Shown here in pieces: positions 43,419-52,239 of a stretch of DNA of 64,000 bases. Below the pieces are notes generated by a model that saw only the letters and a list, made by a program, of their open reading frames with translations, searched no databases and was not told where the DNA came from. The stretch lies in contig NZ_AUKI01000002.1 in assembly GCF_000424665.1 (NCBI RefSeq), positions 1-64,000 on the forward strand. Direction: 5' to 3'. Position 1 is the stretch's first letter; every line of letters begins with the position of its first letter. This stretch comes from Salinimicrobium terrae DSM 17865. Its GTDB lineage: Bacteria; Bacteroidota; Bacteroidia; Flavobacteriales; Flavobacteriaceae. The translations under genes and the position numbers were made by a program.

Positions 43419-44021
43419 TTGCAAAAAGTAGGAAATTCCAAAAAAAAGAAAATAGTGATCTTTGCCTCAGGTAATGGATCGAATGCCGAAAATATAATCA
43501 AATACTTTCAGGATAAAGGGACAGCCGAAGTCACGGCTGTATTTTCAAACAACCGGCAGGCAAAAGTTCTTCAAAGAGCTCATAATCGAGGCGTCAAGGC
43601 ATTACATTTTGACCGTGAAGCTCTTTATGAAACCAATGATATTTTTAATTTGCTAAAGGACATGAAACCAGACCTAATTGTGCTGGCCGGCTTTCTATGG
43701 ATTTTTCCAAATAAGATTCTGCAGGAATTTCCGGGAAAAGTGATCAATATCCATCCTGCCCTACTTCCCAAATACGGCGGAAAAGGAATGTACGGAATGA
43801 ACGTTCATGAAGCCATTTTAGAGCAGAAAGAAGTGGAAACGGGAATTAGCATTCATTATGTAAATGATAAGTATGATGAGGGAAAACTTATTTTTCAGAA
43901 GACTACTTCCGTAGATCCCCATGACACTGCTGAGTCCATTGCTCAAAAAATCCACGAACTGGAATATGAGCACTTTCCGAAGGTAATCGAGAATCTTTTA
44001 TTCCCTTCGGAAGATGCATAA
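43419..44021 (+). CDS. purN: Phosphoribosylglycinamide formyltransferase
   Basis: A 200-residue enzyme that transfers formyl from 10-formyltetrahydrofolate to GAR in purine synthesis. IVIFASGNGSNAENI is the phosphoribosyl-binding start, and NIHPALLPKYGGKGMYG plus HYVNDKYDEG carry the catalytic Asn, His and Asp. No ATG lies near the expected start; a TTG at 43419 gives the usual N-terminus with a few extra basic residues. It overlaps rnhA by eight bases. A near-consensus -7 element (TATTTTTA) lies about 30 bases upstream. Confidence 0.93.
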   Translation: MQKVGNSKKKKIVIFASGNGSNAENIIKYFQDKGTAEVTAVFSNNRQAKVLQRAHNRGVKALHFDREALYETNDIFNLLKDMKPDLIVLAGFLWIFPNKILQEFPGKVINIHPALLPKYGGKGMYGMNVHEAILEQKEVETGISIHYVNDKYDEGKLIFQKTTSVDPHDTAESIAQKIHELEYEHFPKVIENLLFPSEDA

Positions 44022-44496
44022 TGCACAAGTCCATATTTATACAGATGGGGCTGCGCGGGGAAATCCAGGCCCCGGAGGTTATGGAATAGTCATGGAATGG
44101 GTGGGGAAACCTTATCGAAAGGAGTTTTCTAAAGGCTTTAAACACACCACCAACAACCGAATGGAACTTCTGGCTGTCATAGAAGCCCTGAAGAAGCTGA
44201 AAAATTCCGACACCACCGCTATGGTTTTTACAGATTCCAAATATGTCGCCGATGCTGTGGAAAAAGGCTGGGTTTTTAACTGGGAAAAAAAAGCTTTTAA
44301 AGACCGAAAGAATGTTGACCTGTGGATTGAATTTTTAAAGGAATACCGTAAGCATAAAGTCAGGTTCAAATGGATAAAAGGTCATAATGAACATCCACAA
44401 AATGAACGTTGTGACCAGCTGGCAGTACGAGCTTCCAAAGGAAATAAGTTGTTAATCGATACAGGATTTGAAGAGGGCTCGAAAAGCCTTTTTTAA
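44014..44496 (+). CDS. rnhA: Ribonuclease HI
   Basis: A 160-residue endonuclease that removes RNA from RNA-DNA hybrids. All catalytic residues are present: Asp11, Glu51, Asp74 and Asp134, with His124 in the flexible loop. The N-terminus lacks the hybrid-binding domain of longer forms. The start overlaps purN by eight bases, so the two are probably cotranslated. Confidence 0.95.
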   Translation: MHNAQVHIYTDGAARGNPGPGGYGIVMEWVGKPYRKEFSKGFKHTTNNRMELLAVIEALKKLKNSDTTAMVFTDSKYVADAVEKGWVFNWEKKAFKDRKNVDLWIEFLKEYRKHKVRFKWIKGHNEHPQNERCDQLAVRASKGNKLLIDTGFEEGSKSLF

Positions 44497-44532
44497 GACC
44501 TTATAGGTTTTACTGCTTGAAAAACAAAACCG

Positions 44533-44540
44533 TATATTTG
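44533..44540 (+). promoter_or_regulatory. -7 promoter element of the PfkB kinase gene
   Basis: TATATTTG matches TAnnTTTG, 22 bases before the ATG. A TTG lies at 44517-44519, but the 13-base gap is shorter than usual. Confidence 0.6.
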
Positions 44541-44562
44541 CACCTCATTTTTAAATAATATT

Positions 44563-45486
44563 ATGAACAAATTATTAATAGTGGGTACCGTTGCTTTTGA
44601 TGCTATCGAAACCCCTTTTGGTAAAACTGATAAGATCCTTGGTGGAGCAGCAACTTATATAGGGCTTTCTGCCGCACAATTCGAGATTGACAGTGCCATT
44701 GTCTCTGTTGTAGGAGAAGATTTCCCACAGGAATATCTCGACCTGCTTAGCAACAGGAACATAGATCTATCAGGAATTGAAATAGTCAAAGGCGGTAAAA
44801 CCTTTTTCTGGAGTGGTAAATATCACAACGACCTTAATTCAAGAGATACTTTAGATACCCAACTTAATGTACTGGCAGATTTCCAACCCGTGGTACCTGA
44901 CAATTTTAAATCTCCCGATGTTGTTATGCTGGGGAACCTTCACCCGCTGGTGCAACTTAGTGTACTTGAACAGATAGAAAGACCAAAGCTGGTGGTGCTT
45001 GATACCATGAACTTTTGGATGGATAACAGTTGGGATGACCTCATGAAAGTGATTGGTAAAGTAGATGCTCTTACCATTAATGACGAGGAAGCACGGCAGC
45101 TTACAGATGAATATTCCCTCGTTAAAGCCGCCCGTAAAATTGCCGAAATGGGTCCAAAATATGTAGTGATTAAAAAGGGGGAACATGGAGCACTTCTATT
45201 CCATGACGAGCAGATATTTTTCGCGCCTGCCTTACCTATTGAGGAAGTTTTCGATCCCACCGGGGCCGGAGACACTTTTGCCGGTGGTTTTACCGGATAT
45301 TTAGCCCATACCGGCGATATATCTTTTAAGAACATGAAGAATGCAGTAATTTACGGCTCAAACCTTGCCTCTTTTTGTGTTGAGAAATTCGGAACAGAGA
45401 GAATGCAGGATCTAACCAAAGAAGATGTGCATCAACGCCTGGAGGAGTTCAAATCTTTAACACAATTCCAGATAAAACTTACTTAA
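44563..45486 (+). CDS. PfkB family sugar or nucleoside kinase
   Basis: A 307-residue cytoplasmic kinase. The C-terminal signature DPTGAGDTFAGGF contains the catalytic Asp, and the N-terminal LGGAATYIGLSAAQF is the substrate-side glycine motif. The family includes ribokinase, adenosine kinase and fructokinase; the substrate is not fixed by these motifs. Its place between rnhA and a PurF-type enzyme makes a nucleoside or ribose substrate plausible, which is inference. It is followed by its own terminator. Confidence 0.88.
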   Translation: MNKLLIVGTVAFDAIETPFGKTDKILGGAATYIGLSAAQFEIDSAIVSVVGEDFPQEYLDLLSNRNIDLSGIEIVKGGKTFFWSGKYHNDLNSRDTLDTQLNVLADFQPVVPDNFKSPDVVMLGNLHPLVQLSVLEQIERPKLVVLDTMNFWMDNSWDDLMKVIGKVDALTINDEEARQLTDEYSLVKAARKIAEMGPKYVVIKKGEHGALLFHDEQIFFAPALPIEEVFDPTGAGDTFAGGFTGYLAHTGDISFKNMKNAVIYGSNLASFCVEKFGTERMQDLTKEDVHQRLEEFKSLTQFQIKLT

Positions 45487-45493
45487 TATTTCT

Positions 45494-45518
45494 GCCCTGT
45501 AATTTCAGGGCTTTTTTT
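45494..45518 (+). terminator. Intrinsic terminator after the PfkB kinase gene
   Basis: GCCCTG pairs with CAGGGC around a six-base loop, followed by seven T. It lies eight bases after the stop codon. Confidence 0.85.
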
Positions 45519-45550
45519 ATGACTAAAACCGGGTCAAACAACAATAGTTT

Positions 45551-47449
45551 ATGAGTGATGCTTTAAAACACGAATGCGGAATTGCCCAACTGCGCCTGCT
45601 AAAACCTTTGGAATACTACAAAGAGAAGTATGGAACAGCATTCTATGGGGTGAACAAGATGTACCTTATGATGGAAAAGCAGCATAACCGCGGTCAGGAC
45701 GGAGCCGGTTTTGCGAGCATTAAACTTAATACTCAGCCGGGAGATCGATATATTAGCAGGATTAGAAGTATCGCTGGACAACCCATACAGGATATTTTTG
45801 CCCAGATCAATGATCGCATAAATGAGGAGATAAAGCAACATCCGGAATATGCCGATGATGTTGCACTGCAAAAAAAGCACATTCCCTACCTGGGAGAATT
45901 ATTCCTCGGTCACGTTCGCTACGGCACTTTTGGAAAAAACAGTGTGGAAAGCGTTCATCCTTTTCTGCGGCAGAATAACTGGATGCACAGAAACCTCATA
46001 GTTGCCGGAAATTTTAATATGACTAACGTACACCAGCTTTTTAATAATCTGGTGGAATTGGGGCAGCATCCTAAAGAAAAAGCCGATACTGTAACTGTTA
46101 TGGAGAAAATTGGCCACTTTTTGGATGATGAAGTTCGTAAACTTTATAAAAAATTAAAGAACGAAGGGTACTCCAAGGTCGAAGCTTCCCCCCTAATCGC
46201 CGAACAGTTAAAAGTAAGTAAGATCCTTAGAAAATCTGCTAAGAACTGGGATGGGGGTTATGCCATGGCCGGATTGTTGGGTCATGGTGATTCCTTTGTG
46301 TTGCGGGATCCTGCAGGTATAAGGCCATGTTATTATTACTGCGATGACGAAATTGTAGTAGTTGCTTCGGAAAGACCTGTCATTCAAACCGTTTTTAATG
46401 TTGAATTTGACAAAGTAGTAGAATTACCTCCGGGACATGCCATTATTACCAAAAAAAATGGTGAAGTTCGGATTAAGCAGATCCTCGAACCTTTGGAAAG
46501 AAAGGCCTGCTCCTTTGAACGTATATATTTTTCCCGCGGAAGTGACGCCGAGATCTACCGCGAGCGGAAAATGCTTGGAAAGCTTTTAATGCCGGAAGTG
46601 CTTAAAGCTATAGATCATGATACCGTAAATACTGTTTTTTCTTTTATTCCTAACACAGCTGAAACCTGTTTCTACGGAATGGTTGAAGCAGCACAGGATG
46701 AACTTAACAAGCAAAAGAATGATACTATTCTTGCCGAAAAAGAAACTTTAACCGATGCCCGCCTGCAGGAGATCCTTGCCCACCGGCTAAGAACCGAAAA
46801 AATTGCGATCAAAGATGCCAAGCTACGCACCTTCATCACAGAAGACAGCAGCCGGGATGACCTGGTAGCACACGTTTATGACGTGACTTACGGTGTGGTA
46901 AAACCCGAGGATACCCTGGTGATCATCGATGACAGTATTGTAAGGGGAACAACCCTGAAAAAGAGTATTCTCAAAATGATGGACAGGACAAATCCCAGGA
47001 AGATCGTGGTTGTTTCCTCTGCCCCACAAATACGTTATCCCGACTGTTACGGGATTGATATGGCAAGATTAGAGAATCTTGTGGCTTTTGAAGCAGCTCT
47101 TGAATTACTTAAAGAAAGTGACAAGTACCACATAGTGGAAGAGGTGTACGAAAAGTGCAAAAAACAGGTAGATCTTGAAGATAAGGAAGTGAAAAATTTT
47201 GTCAAGGAAATTTACGCACCTTTCACAGATGAACAAATTTCAGATAAAATAGCTGAGCTACTAAGTCAGGAAAATATAAAAGCTGAAGTTAAAATTATAT
47301 TCCAGTCTGTGGAAAACCTTCACAAGGCATGTCCAAAAAACCTGGGGGATTGGTATTTTACAGGGGACTATCCTACTTTTGGAGGAAATAGAGTTGTAAA
47401 CCGTGCCTTTATTAATTTTTATCAAGGAAGTACTGAAAGAGCCTATTAA
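45551..47449 (+). CDS. Amidophosphoribosyltransferase family protein (PurF-type, long form)
   Basis: A 632-residue protein with an N-terminal glutamine amidotransferase domain and a phosphoribosyltransferase domain. The nucleophile would be Cys9 in HECGIAQ, preceded by an eight-residue stretch ending in Glu like the propeptide of Bacillus PurF. QHNRGQDGAGFAS and GHVRYGTFG follow. The PRPP site is VIIDDSIVRGTTLKKSI. Canonical PurF is near 500 residues; this longer form is common in Bacteroidetes. It makes phosphoribosylamine if it is a true PurF. Whether another PurF exists in the genome is unknown. Confidence 0.88.
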   Translation: MSDALKHECGIAQLRLLKPLEYYKEKYGTAFYGVNKMYLMMEKQHNRGQDGAGFASIKLNTQPGDRYISRIRSIAGQPIQDIFAQINDRINEEIKQHPEYADDVALQKKHIPYLGELFLGHVRYGTFGKNSVESVHPFLRQNNWMHRNLIVAGNFNMTNVHQLFNNLVELGQHPKEKADTVTVMEKIGHFLDDEVRKLYKKLKNEGYSKVEASPLIAEQLKVSKILRKSAKNWDGGYAMAGLLGHGDSFVLRDPAGIRPCYYYCDDEIVVVASERPVIQTVFNVEFDKVVELPPGHAIITKKNGEVRIKQILEPLERKACSFERIYFSRGSDAEIYRERKMLGKLLMPEVLKAIDHDTVNTVFSFIPNTAETCFYGMVEAAQDELNKQKNDTILAEKETLTDARLQEILAHRLRTEKIAIKDAKLRTFITEDSSRDDLVAHVYDVTYGVVKPEDTLVIIDDSIVRGTTLKKSILKMMDRTNPRKIVVVSSAPQIRYPDCYGIDMARLENLVAFEAALELLKESDKYHIVEEVYEKCKKQVDLEDKEVKNFVKEIYAPFTDEQISDKIAELLSQENIKAEVKIIFQSVENLHKACPKNLGDWYFTGDYPTFGGNRVVNRAFINFYQGSTERAY

Positions 47450-47598
47450 TATGGCCTTTTTCTTTACTCCTTAAAGACCTTTGTGTAGTTCAACTAGAAT
47501 ACCTGCTGTTCATCTAAAAAGATCTCAAAGACAAAGAATAATATTTACTTTTACAAAGCCATAACATAAGTAGGTTAAGTTCATGGTAGATTTGGGGC

Positions 47599-47626
47599 AA
47601 AAAAGGTGGAGCTATCCACCTTTTTT
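47599..47626 (+). terminator. Strong intrinsic terminator, 150 bases after the PurF-type gene
   Basis: AAAAAAGGTGGA pairs perfectly with TCCACCTTTTTT around a GCTA loop. It is symmetrical and can act both ways. The distance from the preceding stop codon is unusually long. Confidence 0.8.
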
Positions 47627-47844
47627 ATTTGGTATAAACTCAGTCTTGGTCTTCCTCCCCGGAATAATCTTCAAAAATGCTCTTTTAGGAAGATAATCAA
47701 TTAAAGCTTCTATTTATACTTTAATATCCTTACTTCAGGGGGAATCCTGACCTGTCAAAATAGATATTTTTGTTCCTCTTTTTTAAAGCTTCTGTACAGA
47801 AAAAGTATCTCTGGTGCCAGGATTAATTAAGAAATTTTGCATAA

Positions 47845-47879
47845 AAAAAGGCTCTGAAAAATGCTCCCAAAGCCTTTTT
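47845..47879 (-). terminator. Terminator of the methylmalonyl-CoA decarboxylase operon
   Basis: AAAAAGGCT pairs with AGCCTTTTT around a 17-base loop; on the minus strand it ends in a T-run. It lies 20 bases after the stop codon of the beta subunit. Confidence 0.75.
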
Positions 47880-47898
47880 AATCAACTACCAACTGTTT

Positions 47899-49152
47899 CT
47901 ACATTAAGAAACTTATCATTATACCGGCGGCAACGGCAGAGCCAATCACCCCACTCACGTTTGGCGCCATTGCATGCATGAGTAAGTGGTTTGAAGGATC
48001 GCTCTTGATCCCTTCCTGCTGCACTACCCTGGCACTGTCCGGCACCGCAGAAACTCCCGCAGCCCCGATTAATGGATTGATTTTATTTCCAGGACTCATA
48101 AAAAGATTCATGATCTTGGCAAAAATGAGTCCACCCGCAGTAGCAATAATGAAAGAAACTGCTCCCAGAGCGAAGATCTTTATTGAGCTTGAGGTAAGGA
48201 AAACACTTGCTTGTGTAGAAGCTCCTACGGTTACTCCCAGTAAAATGGTCACTATGTCAATCATCTTGGTTCTCGCTGTATCTGCCAAACGCTCTGTCAC
48301 TCCACTTTCTTTAAGGATATTTCCAAAGAAGAGCATTCCTAAAAGTGGAATAGCCGATGGAGAAATGAAGGTGGTTATTAATAATCCAATTATTGGGAAC
48401 AGGATTTTTTCTGTTTTAGATACGGCCCGTGGAGGTTTCATTCTTATAAGCCGCTCTTTCTTGGTGATCAATAATTTCATAATTGGTGGTTGGATCACCG
48501 GCACAAGGGCCATATACGAATAAGCCGCAATAGCTATACTCCCTATTAATTGAGGAGCCAGCTTAGCAGAAGCAAAAATCGCCGTTGGTCCATCTGCCCC
48601 ACCAATTATGGAAATTGCACCTGCTTCGTGAATTTCAAATCCCAGAGCTACAGCCCCAATAAAAGTTCCAAATATCCCTATCTGTGCAGCCGCACCCAGG
48701 AGCATTAGCCGCGGATTCGAGATAAGAGATGAAAAATCGGTCATTGCACCAATTCCCAAAAAAATAAGAGGTGGATAAATTCCCTGAGTAACACCAAAGT
48801 AAAGGTAATTGAGAACCGACCCTGATTCATAAATGCCTACTCCCGCACCAGGAGAGAAGGGAATGTTTCCCAATAGAATACCAGTACCTATTGGAATGAG
48901 CAAGAGAGGTTCATAATGAAGTCGGATAGCCAGAAAAATAAAGATCAAACCTATGGCAATCATTATAAGATTTCCAAAACTTACGTTTGAAAAACCAGTA
49001 TAATCCCAGAAATGTCTTAGCCCTTCAAACAGACCGCCTGTTTCTTCAGATGTTTCAGAGACTAAATTTTGGGCCATTAAATCACTTCCAAAGATTAAAG
49101 GAATCAGGTATAGAATAGCCAGTATACTTAAAACAGTTATTAATTTTTTCAC
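47899..49152 (-). CDS. mmdB: Na+-pumping decarboxylase beta subunit
   Basis: A 417-residue inner-membrane protein with many hydrophobic helices. GADGPTAIFASAKLAPQLIGSIAIAAYSYMALVPVIQPPIMK is the family signature and includes the Asp thought to take part in sodium transport (OadB/MmdB/GcdB). It performs the carboxybiotin decarboxylation step linked to Na+ export. It is the last of five minus-strand genes after the epimerase, carboxyltransferase, small subunit and biotin carrier. The N-terminus has an extra membrane helix (about 4-22) before the core. Confidence 0.94.
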   Translation of the reverse strand: MKKLITVLSILAILYLIPLIFGSDLMAQNLVSETSEETGGLFEGLRHFWDYTGFSNVSFGNLIMIAIGLIFIFLAIRLHYEPLLLIPIGTGILLGNIPFSPGAGVGIYESGSVLNYLYFGVTQGIYPPLIFLGIGAMTDFSSLISNPRLMLLGAAAQIGIFGTFIGAVALGFEIHEAGAISIIGGADGPTAIFASAKLAPQLIGSIAIAAYSYMALVPVIQPPIMKLLITKKERLIRMKPPRAVSKTEKILFPIIGLLITTFISPSAIPLLGMLFFGNILKESGVTERLADTARTKMIDIVTILLGVTVGASTQASVFLTSSSIKIFALGAVSFIIATAGGLIFAKIMNLFMSPGNKINPLIGAAGVSAVPDSARVVQQEGIKSDPSNHLLMHAMAPNVSGVIGSAVAAGIMISFLM

Positions 49153-49209
49153 AATCTTATCATTTAGATATTCAGAGAATTGTCCATTGTTCCTATGAAG
49201 AACAAAAAA

Positions 49210-49638
49210 TTACTCTATCACAAGAAGAACATCATTTTGAAGTACTGCATCTCCTTCTTTTACATTAATTTCTTTTATTACTCCCGCCTGATCTGCCAGC
49301 ACATCATTTTCCATTTTCATTGCTTCCAGAATGAGCAGGGAGTCCCCTTTTGCTACCGTATCCCCCACTTTTACTTTCAATTTAAAGATACTACCAGGTA
49401 AAGGTGCCTCTACAGGAAAACCGCCTGTAGACTGCTTTTTGGTTATATGACCTTCTCCAGGCTTCCTTACCACGCTTTCTCTAACCAGTTTGGGTGTTTT
49501 TACCGGCCTTTTCTTATCCTGGTGGACCTCTACTATATATTCAGTACCATTGACGTGAATGGTAGCGAGTTCATCCTCTATTTCTTTAATGTCTACGGAA
49601 TATTTATTTCCGTTAATTGTAAAATCAAATTTTTTCAT
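49210..49638 (-). CDS. mmdC: Biotin carboxyl carrier subunit
   Basis: A 142-residue protein with a C-terminal biotinyl domain (about 75-142); the biotin attaches to Lys108 in EAMKMEN. The N-terminal half (FDFTINGNKYSVDIKEIEDELATIHVNGTEYIV) is the domain seen in decarboxylase gamma/biotin subunits. It shuttles carboxybiotin between the carboxyltransferase and the membrane subunit. It lies between the OadG-like gene and the beta subunit in the same operon. Confidence 0.94.
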   Translation of the reverse strand: MKKFDFTINGNKYSVDIKEIEDELATIHVNGTEYIVEVHQDKKRPVKTPKLVRESVVRKPGEGHITKKQSTGGFPVEAPLPGSIFKLKVKVGDTVAKGDSLLILEAMKMENDVLADQAGVIKEINVKEGDAVLQNDVLLVIE

Positions 49639-49649
49639 GATAAAAAATT

Positions 49650-50021
49650 TTACCTGGGATTGTTGTTTACTCCGTAAATTTTAGAACTCCAGGGAGAATA
49701 AGTACGGGCAACGCGTTTAATAGTTATTATTCCGCTTTCCTCGTCATGTTGCTCTTTGTAATAAAGAGTAATAGCGAGACCTATAGCTGCACTAACCTCT
49801 CCTGAGATATATTTTTCCTGTTTGGTTTCTCCATTCTTCCTGGCAGCGGCTTTTGCCCTTACCTCTTTTATCTTAGAACTTAATCCCAGATTTAAAACCT
49901 TGGGCATGCTCTGGAACAGGAACATGAGCAGGAGAAGAGCCAGGAACACTACCATATAACCTACTCCTGTAATGATCCATATCTCGGACCAGTCTATAAA
50001 AGACATTGAGTTTTCTTCCAT
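49650..50021 (-). CDS. mmdD: Decarboxylase small membrane subunit (OadG-like)
   Basis: A 123-residue protein with one membrane helix (about 15-37, GVGYMVVFLALLLLMFLFQSMPK) and a charged cytoplasmic tail (AKAAARKNGETKQEKY). This matches the OadG/MmdD subunit that helps assemble the sodium-pump complex. The start is ten bases after the carboxyltransferase gene. Confidence 0.85.
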   Translation of the reverse strand: MEENSMSFIDWSEIWIITGVGYMVVFLALLLLMFLFQSMPKVLNLGLSSKIKEVRAKAAARKNGETKQEKYISGEVSAAIGLAITLYYKEQHDEESGIITIKRVARTYSPWSSKIYGVNNNPR

Positions 50022-50031
50022 AATGAGTAAA

Positions 50032-51591
50032 TTAAAGCGGGATGTTATTGTGTTTTTTAGGAGGATTGGTCACCTTCTTCGTCTGCAGCGTTTGCAAGCC
50101 TCTAATGATCCTAAAACGTGTATTTTTTGGTTCTATCACATCATCAATATATCCATAGGCAGCTGCTTGATATGGATTCGCGAATTTCTGCTGATATTCC
50201 TGTTCTTTTTCCAACTTGTATTTCGCTTTCTCTTCGGGGTCTGTGATCTCACTCATAGCTCTTCCTTCCAATACCTCAATGGCTCCTGAAGCACCCATTA
50301 CCGCAATTTCTGCAGATGGCCAGGCGTAATTAAGATCCCCACGCAGCTGTTTACAGCTCATTACGTCATGGGCCCCTCCATATGATTTCCTTAAGGTAAT
50401 TGTAATCTTAGGTACGGTTGCCTCTCCATAAGCGAACATTAATTTTGCCCCATGAATAATAATTCCGGCGTACTCCTGTCCACTTCCCGGCAGGAAGCCA
50501 GGAACATCGACAAAAGTGAGGATAGGAATATTAAAAGCATCACAGAATCTTACAAACCTGGCAGCTTTTCGGGAAGCATCACTGTCGAGGACTCCCGCAA
50601 GGAAATTTGGTTGATTTGCCACAATACCAACAGATTCCCCGTTCATCCTCCCAAAACCTACAATAATATTCTTCGCATAGTTTCTATGTACCTCCAGGAA
50701 TTCCCCTTCATCTACAATACTGTAGATCACCTCCTGCATATCATAAGGTTGGTTTGGGTTATCGGGAATTATGGTGTTGAGAAAATCATCCCGCCGGTCA
50801 ATAGGATCATGCGTGCTGAAGATTGGTGCTTCTTCCAGGTTATTCTGTGGAAGGTAGGAGAGCAACTTTCTTATAAGTAATAATCCGTTTTCTTCGCTGG
50901 AGACCTTAAAGTGCGATACTCCCGATTTCGAGGCGTGAATATTGGCCCCACCAAGATTTTCAACAGAAATATCTTCCCCGGTCACGGTTTTAACAACCTT
51001 AGGTCCTGTAACGAACATATAGCTGTTCTCTTCGGTCATCATTACAAAATCTGTAAGAGCCGGAGAATACACTGCTCCGCCGGCACAGGGCCCAAAAATG
51101 GCAGATATCTGCGGAATTACCCCCGAAGCAAGGATGTTGCGTTCAAAGATTTCAGCATATCCTGCCAGGGAAGTCACCCCTTCCTGGATTCGGGCACCAC
51201 CACTGTCGTTAATACCTATTACAGGGGCTCCCGCTTTCATGGCCATATCCATTACTTTGCATATCTTTTGTGCAAAGGTTTCAGAAAGGGAACCACCAAA
51301 TACAGTGAAATCCTGGGAAAATACATAGACAACTCTCCCGTCTATTGTACCGTGGCCGGTAACCACCCCATCTCCCAGCACCTTACTGTTTTCCATACCA
51401 AAGTTGGTACACCTGTGGGTGACAAACATGTCGAACTCTTCAAAGCTGCCGTCATCTAAAAGGATGTCTATGCGTTCCCTTGCGGTTAATTTCCCTTTCT
51501 CATGCTGGGCATCAATCCGTTTTTGCCCACCACCTAAACGGGCTGTTTCCCGTTTTTGGATCAATTCATTTACTTTATCCTGGCTTGTCAT
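50032..51591 (-). CDS. mmdA: Acyl-CoA carboxyltransferase (methylmalonyl-CoA decarboxylase alpha)
   Basis: A 519-residue carboxyltransferase with both crotonase-like halves. [19 protein letters not shown] and [19 protein letters not shown] form the N-terminal oxyanion region, and [24 protein letters not shown] the C-terminal one. The family covers propionyl-CoA carboxylase beta and methylmalonyl-CoA decarboxylase alpha subunits. The neighbours (OadG-like, biotin carrier, beta membrane subunit) and the absence of a biotin carboxylase here favour the sodium-pumping decarboxylase. It is 11 bases after the epimerase gene. Confidence 0.93.
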   Translation of the reverse strand: MTSQDKVNELIQKRETARLGGGQKRIDAQHEKGKLTARERIDILLDDGSFEEFDMFVTHRCTNFGMENSKVLGDGVVTGHGTIDGRVVYVFSQDFTVFGGSLSETFAQKICKVMDMAMKAGAPVIGINDSGGARIQEGVTSLAGYAEIFERNILASGVIPQISAIFGPCAGGAVYSPALTDFVMMTEENSYMFVTGPKVVKTVTGEDISVENLGGANIHASKSGVSHFKVSSEENGLLLIRKLLSYLPQNNLEEAPIFSTHDPIDRRDDFLNTIIPDNPNQPYDMQEVIYSIVDEGEFLEVHRNYAKNIIVGFGRMNGESVGIVANQPNFLAGVLDSDASRKAARFVRFCDAFNIPILTFVDVPGFLPGSGQEYAGIIIHGAKLMFAYGEATVPKITITLRKSYGGAHDVMSCKQLRGDLNYAWPSAEIAVMGASGAIEVLEGRAMSEITDPEEKAKYKLEKEQEYQQKFANPYQAAAYGYIDDVIEPKNTRFRIIRGLQTLQTKKVTNPPKKHNNIPL

Positions 51592-51602
51592 ATTCTTTCA
51601 GA

Positions 51603-52013
51603 TTATTTTTCCGGTTTTTCGCAAAGTTCTGTCAAGACACCAAAAGTGGATTTTGGGTGGAGAAAGGCAATATTTAAACCTTCTGCTCCTTTTCTTGGAG
51701 TTTTGTCAATTAATTGTACATCTTTTTGTTCCAGCTCTTTCAACCGGGTTGAGAGATCCTTCACTGCAAAAGCTATATGGTGAACGCCCTGACCTTTCTT
51801 TTCTATAAATTTTCCTATTGGGCCATCTGGAGCTGTAGATTCCAACAATTCGATCTTTGTTTGCCCTATTTTGAAAAAGGCCGTTTTAACTTTCTGGTCC
51901 CTGACTTCTTCTACAGAGTAACATTTTAATCCAAAGGTTTTTTCATAAAAGGGAATTGCCTCTTCAAGACTTTCAACAGCAATACCTATATGTTCTATGT
52001 GCGTTGGTTCCAT
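51603..52013 (-). CDS. mce: Methylmalonyl-CoA epimerase
   Basis: A 136-residue vicinal-oxygen-chelate enzyme that interconverts the R and S forms of methylmalonyl-CoA. The metal ligands lie in HIGIAV (His8), VHHIAFAV and the C-terminal LTELCEK. It links the mutase product to the carboxyltransferase next to it. It is the first gene of the decarboxylase operon. The mutase genes lie upstream on the opposite strand, beyond an 863-base region. Confidence 0.95.
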   Translation of the reverse strand: MEPTHIEHIGIAVESLEEAIPFYEKTFGLKCYSVEEVRDQKVKTAFFKIGQTKIELLESTAPDGPIGKFIEKKGQGVHHIAFAVKDLSTRLKELEQKDVQLIDKTPRKGAEGLNIAFLHPKSTFGVLTELCEKPEK

Positions 52014-52050
52014 GATTTATATAGTTTTTAGTTCACTTCAGTTTAGAGCA

Positions 52051-52074
52051 AAAAAAAATCGCACAAGGCGATTT
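52051..52074 (-). terminator. Terminator upstream of mce
   Basis: AAATCGC (52056-52062) pairs with GCGATTT (52068-52074) around a five-base loop. On the minus strand it ends in a long T-run. It lies 38 bases before the mce ATG, so it must end a different transcript coming from upstream. Confidence 0.75.
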
Positions 52075-52239
52075 CTAATTTTTACCGGTAATATTATTTA
52101 TCCCTTCTCCTTCAGGAAGAGATAAAATGATGTCAAAATCTGTATTCCAGGGTAAAATTGGAGGTAAGGCAATTCTTAAATTTCGGTAAGAAAAGCACAA
52201 CTTAAACCAGTGGAAAATTTTACTTAAAACACGTATCAT
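52075..52239 (-). CDS. Possible small basic protein (54 aa) with own terminator
   Basis: A short frame beginning MIRVLSKIFHWFKLCF at 52239 and ending directly at the terminator hairpin. The same frame is open back to 52290. It has an amphipathic or hydrophobic basic N-terminus and no recognised motif. A near-consensus -7 box (TACCTTTA, about 52269-52262) precedes it. The terminator implies that something is transcribed here; a non-coding RNA is an equal possibility. Coding status is uncertain. Confidence 0.35.
   Translation of the reverse strand: MIRVLSKIFHWFKLCFSYRNLRIALPPILPWNTDFDIILSLPEGEGINNITGKN

Larger units (their letters stand above)
47450..47898. other. Intergenic region between PurF-type gene and the decarboxylase operon
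   Basis: 449 bases without a convincing gene. It holds a perfect 12-bp hairpin with T-run at 47599-47626 and, at the right edge, the terminator of the converging decarboxylase operon. A TAGATTTG octamer at 47587-47594 matches the -7 consensus but lies directly before the hairpin, so it is probably fortuitous. The remainder is AT-rich. Confidence 0.6.

Noticed and set aside
47587-47594. TAGATTTG octamer considered as a small-RNA promoter
   Set aside because: Transcription would begin inside the terminator hairpin that follows at once.
50911-51459. A 182-codon plus-strand frame inside the carboxyltransferase gene
   Set aside because: It is antisense to strongly conserved mmdA sequence and shows no motif of its own.
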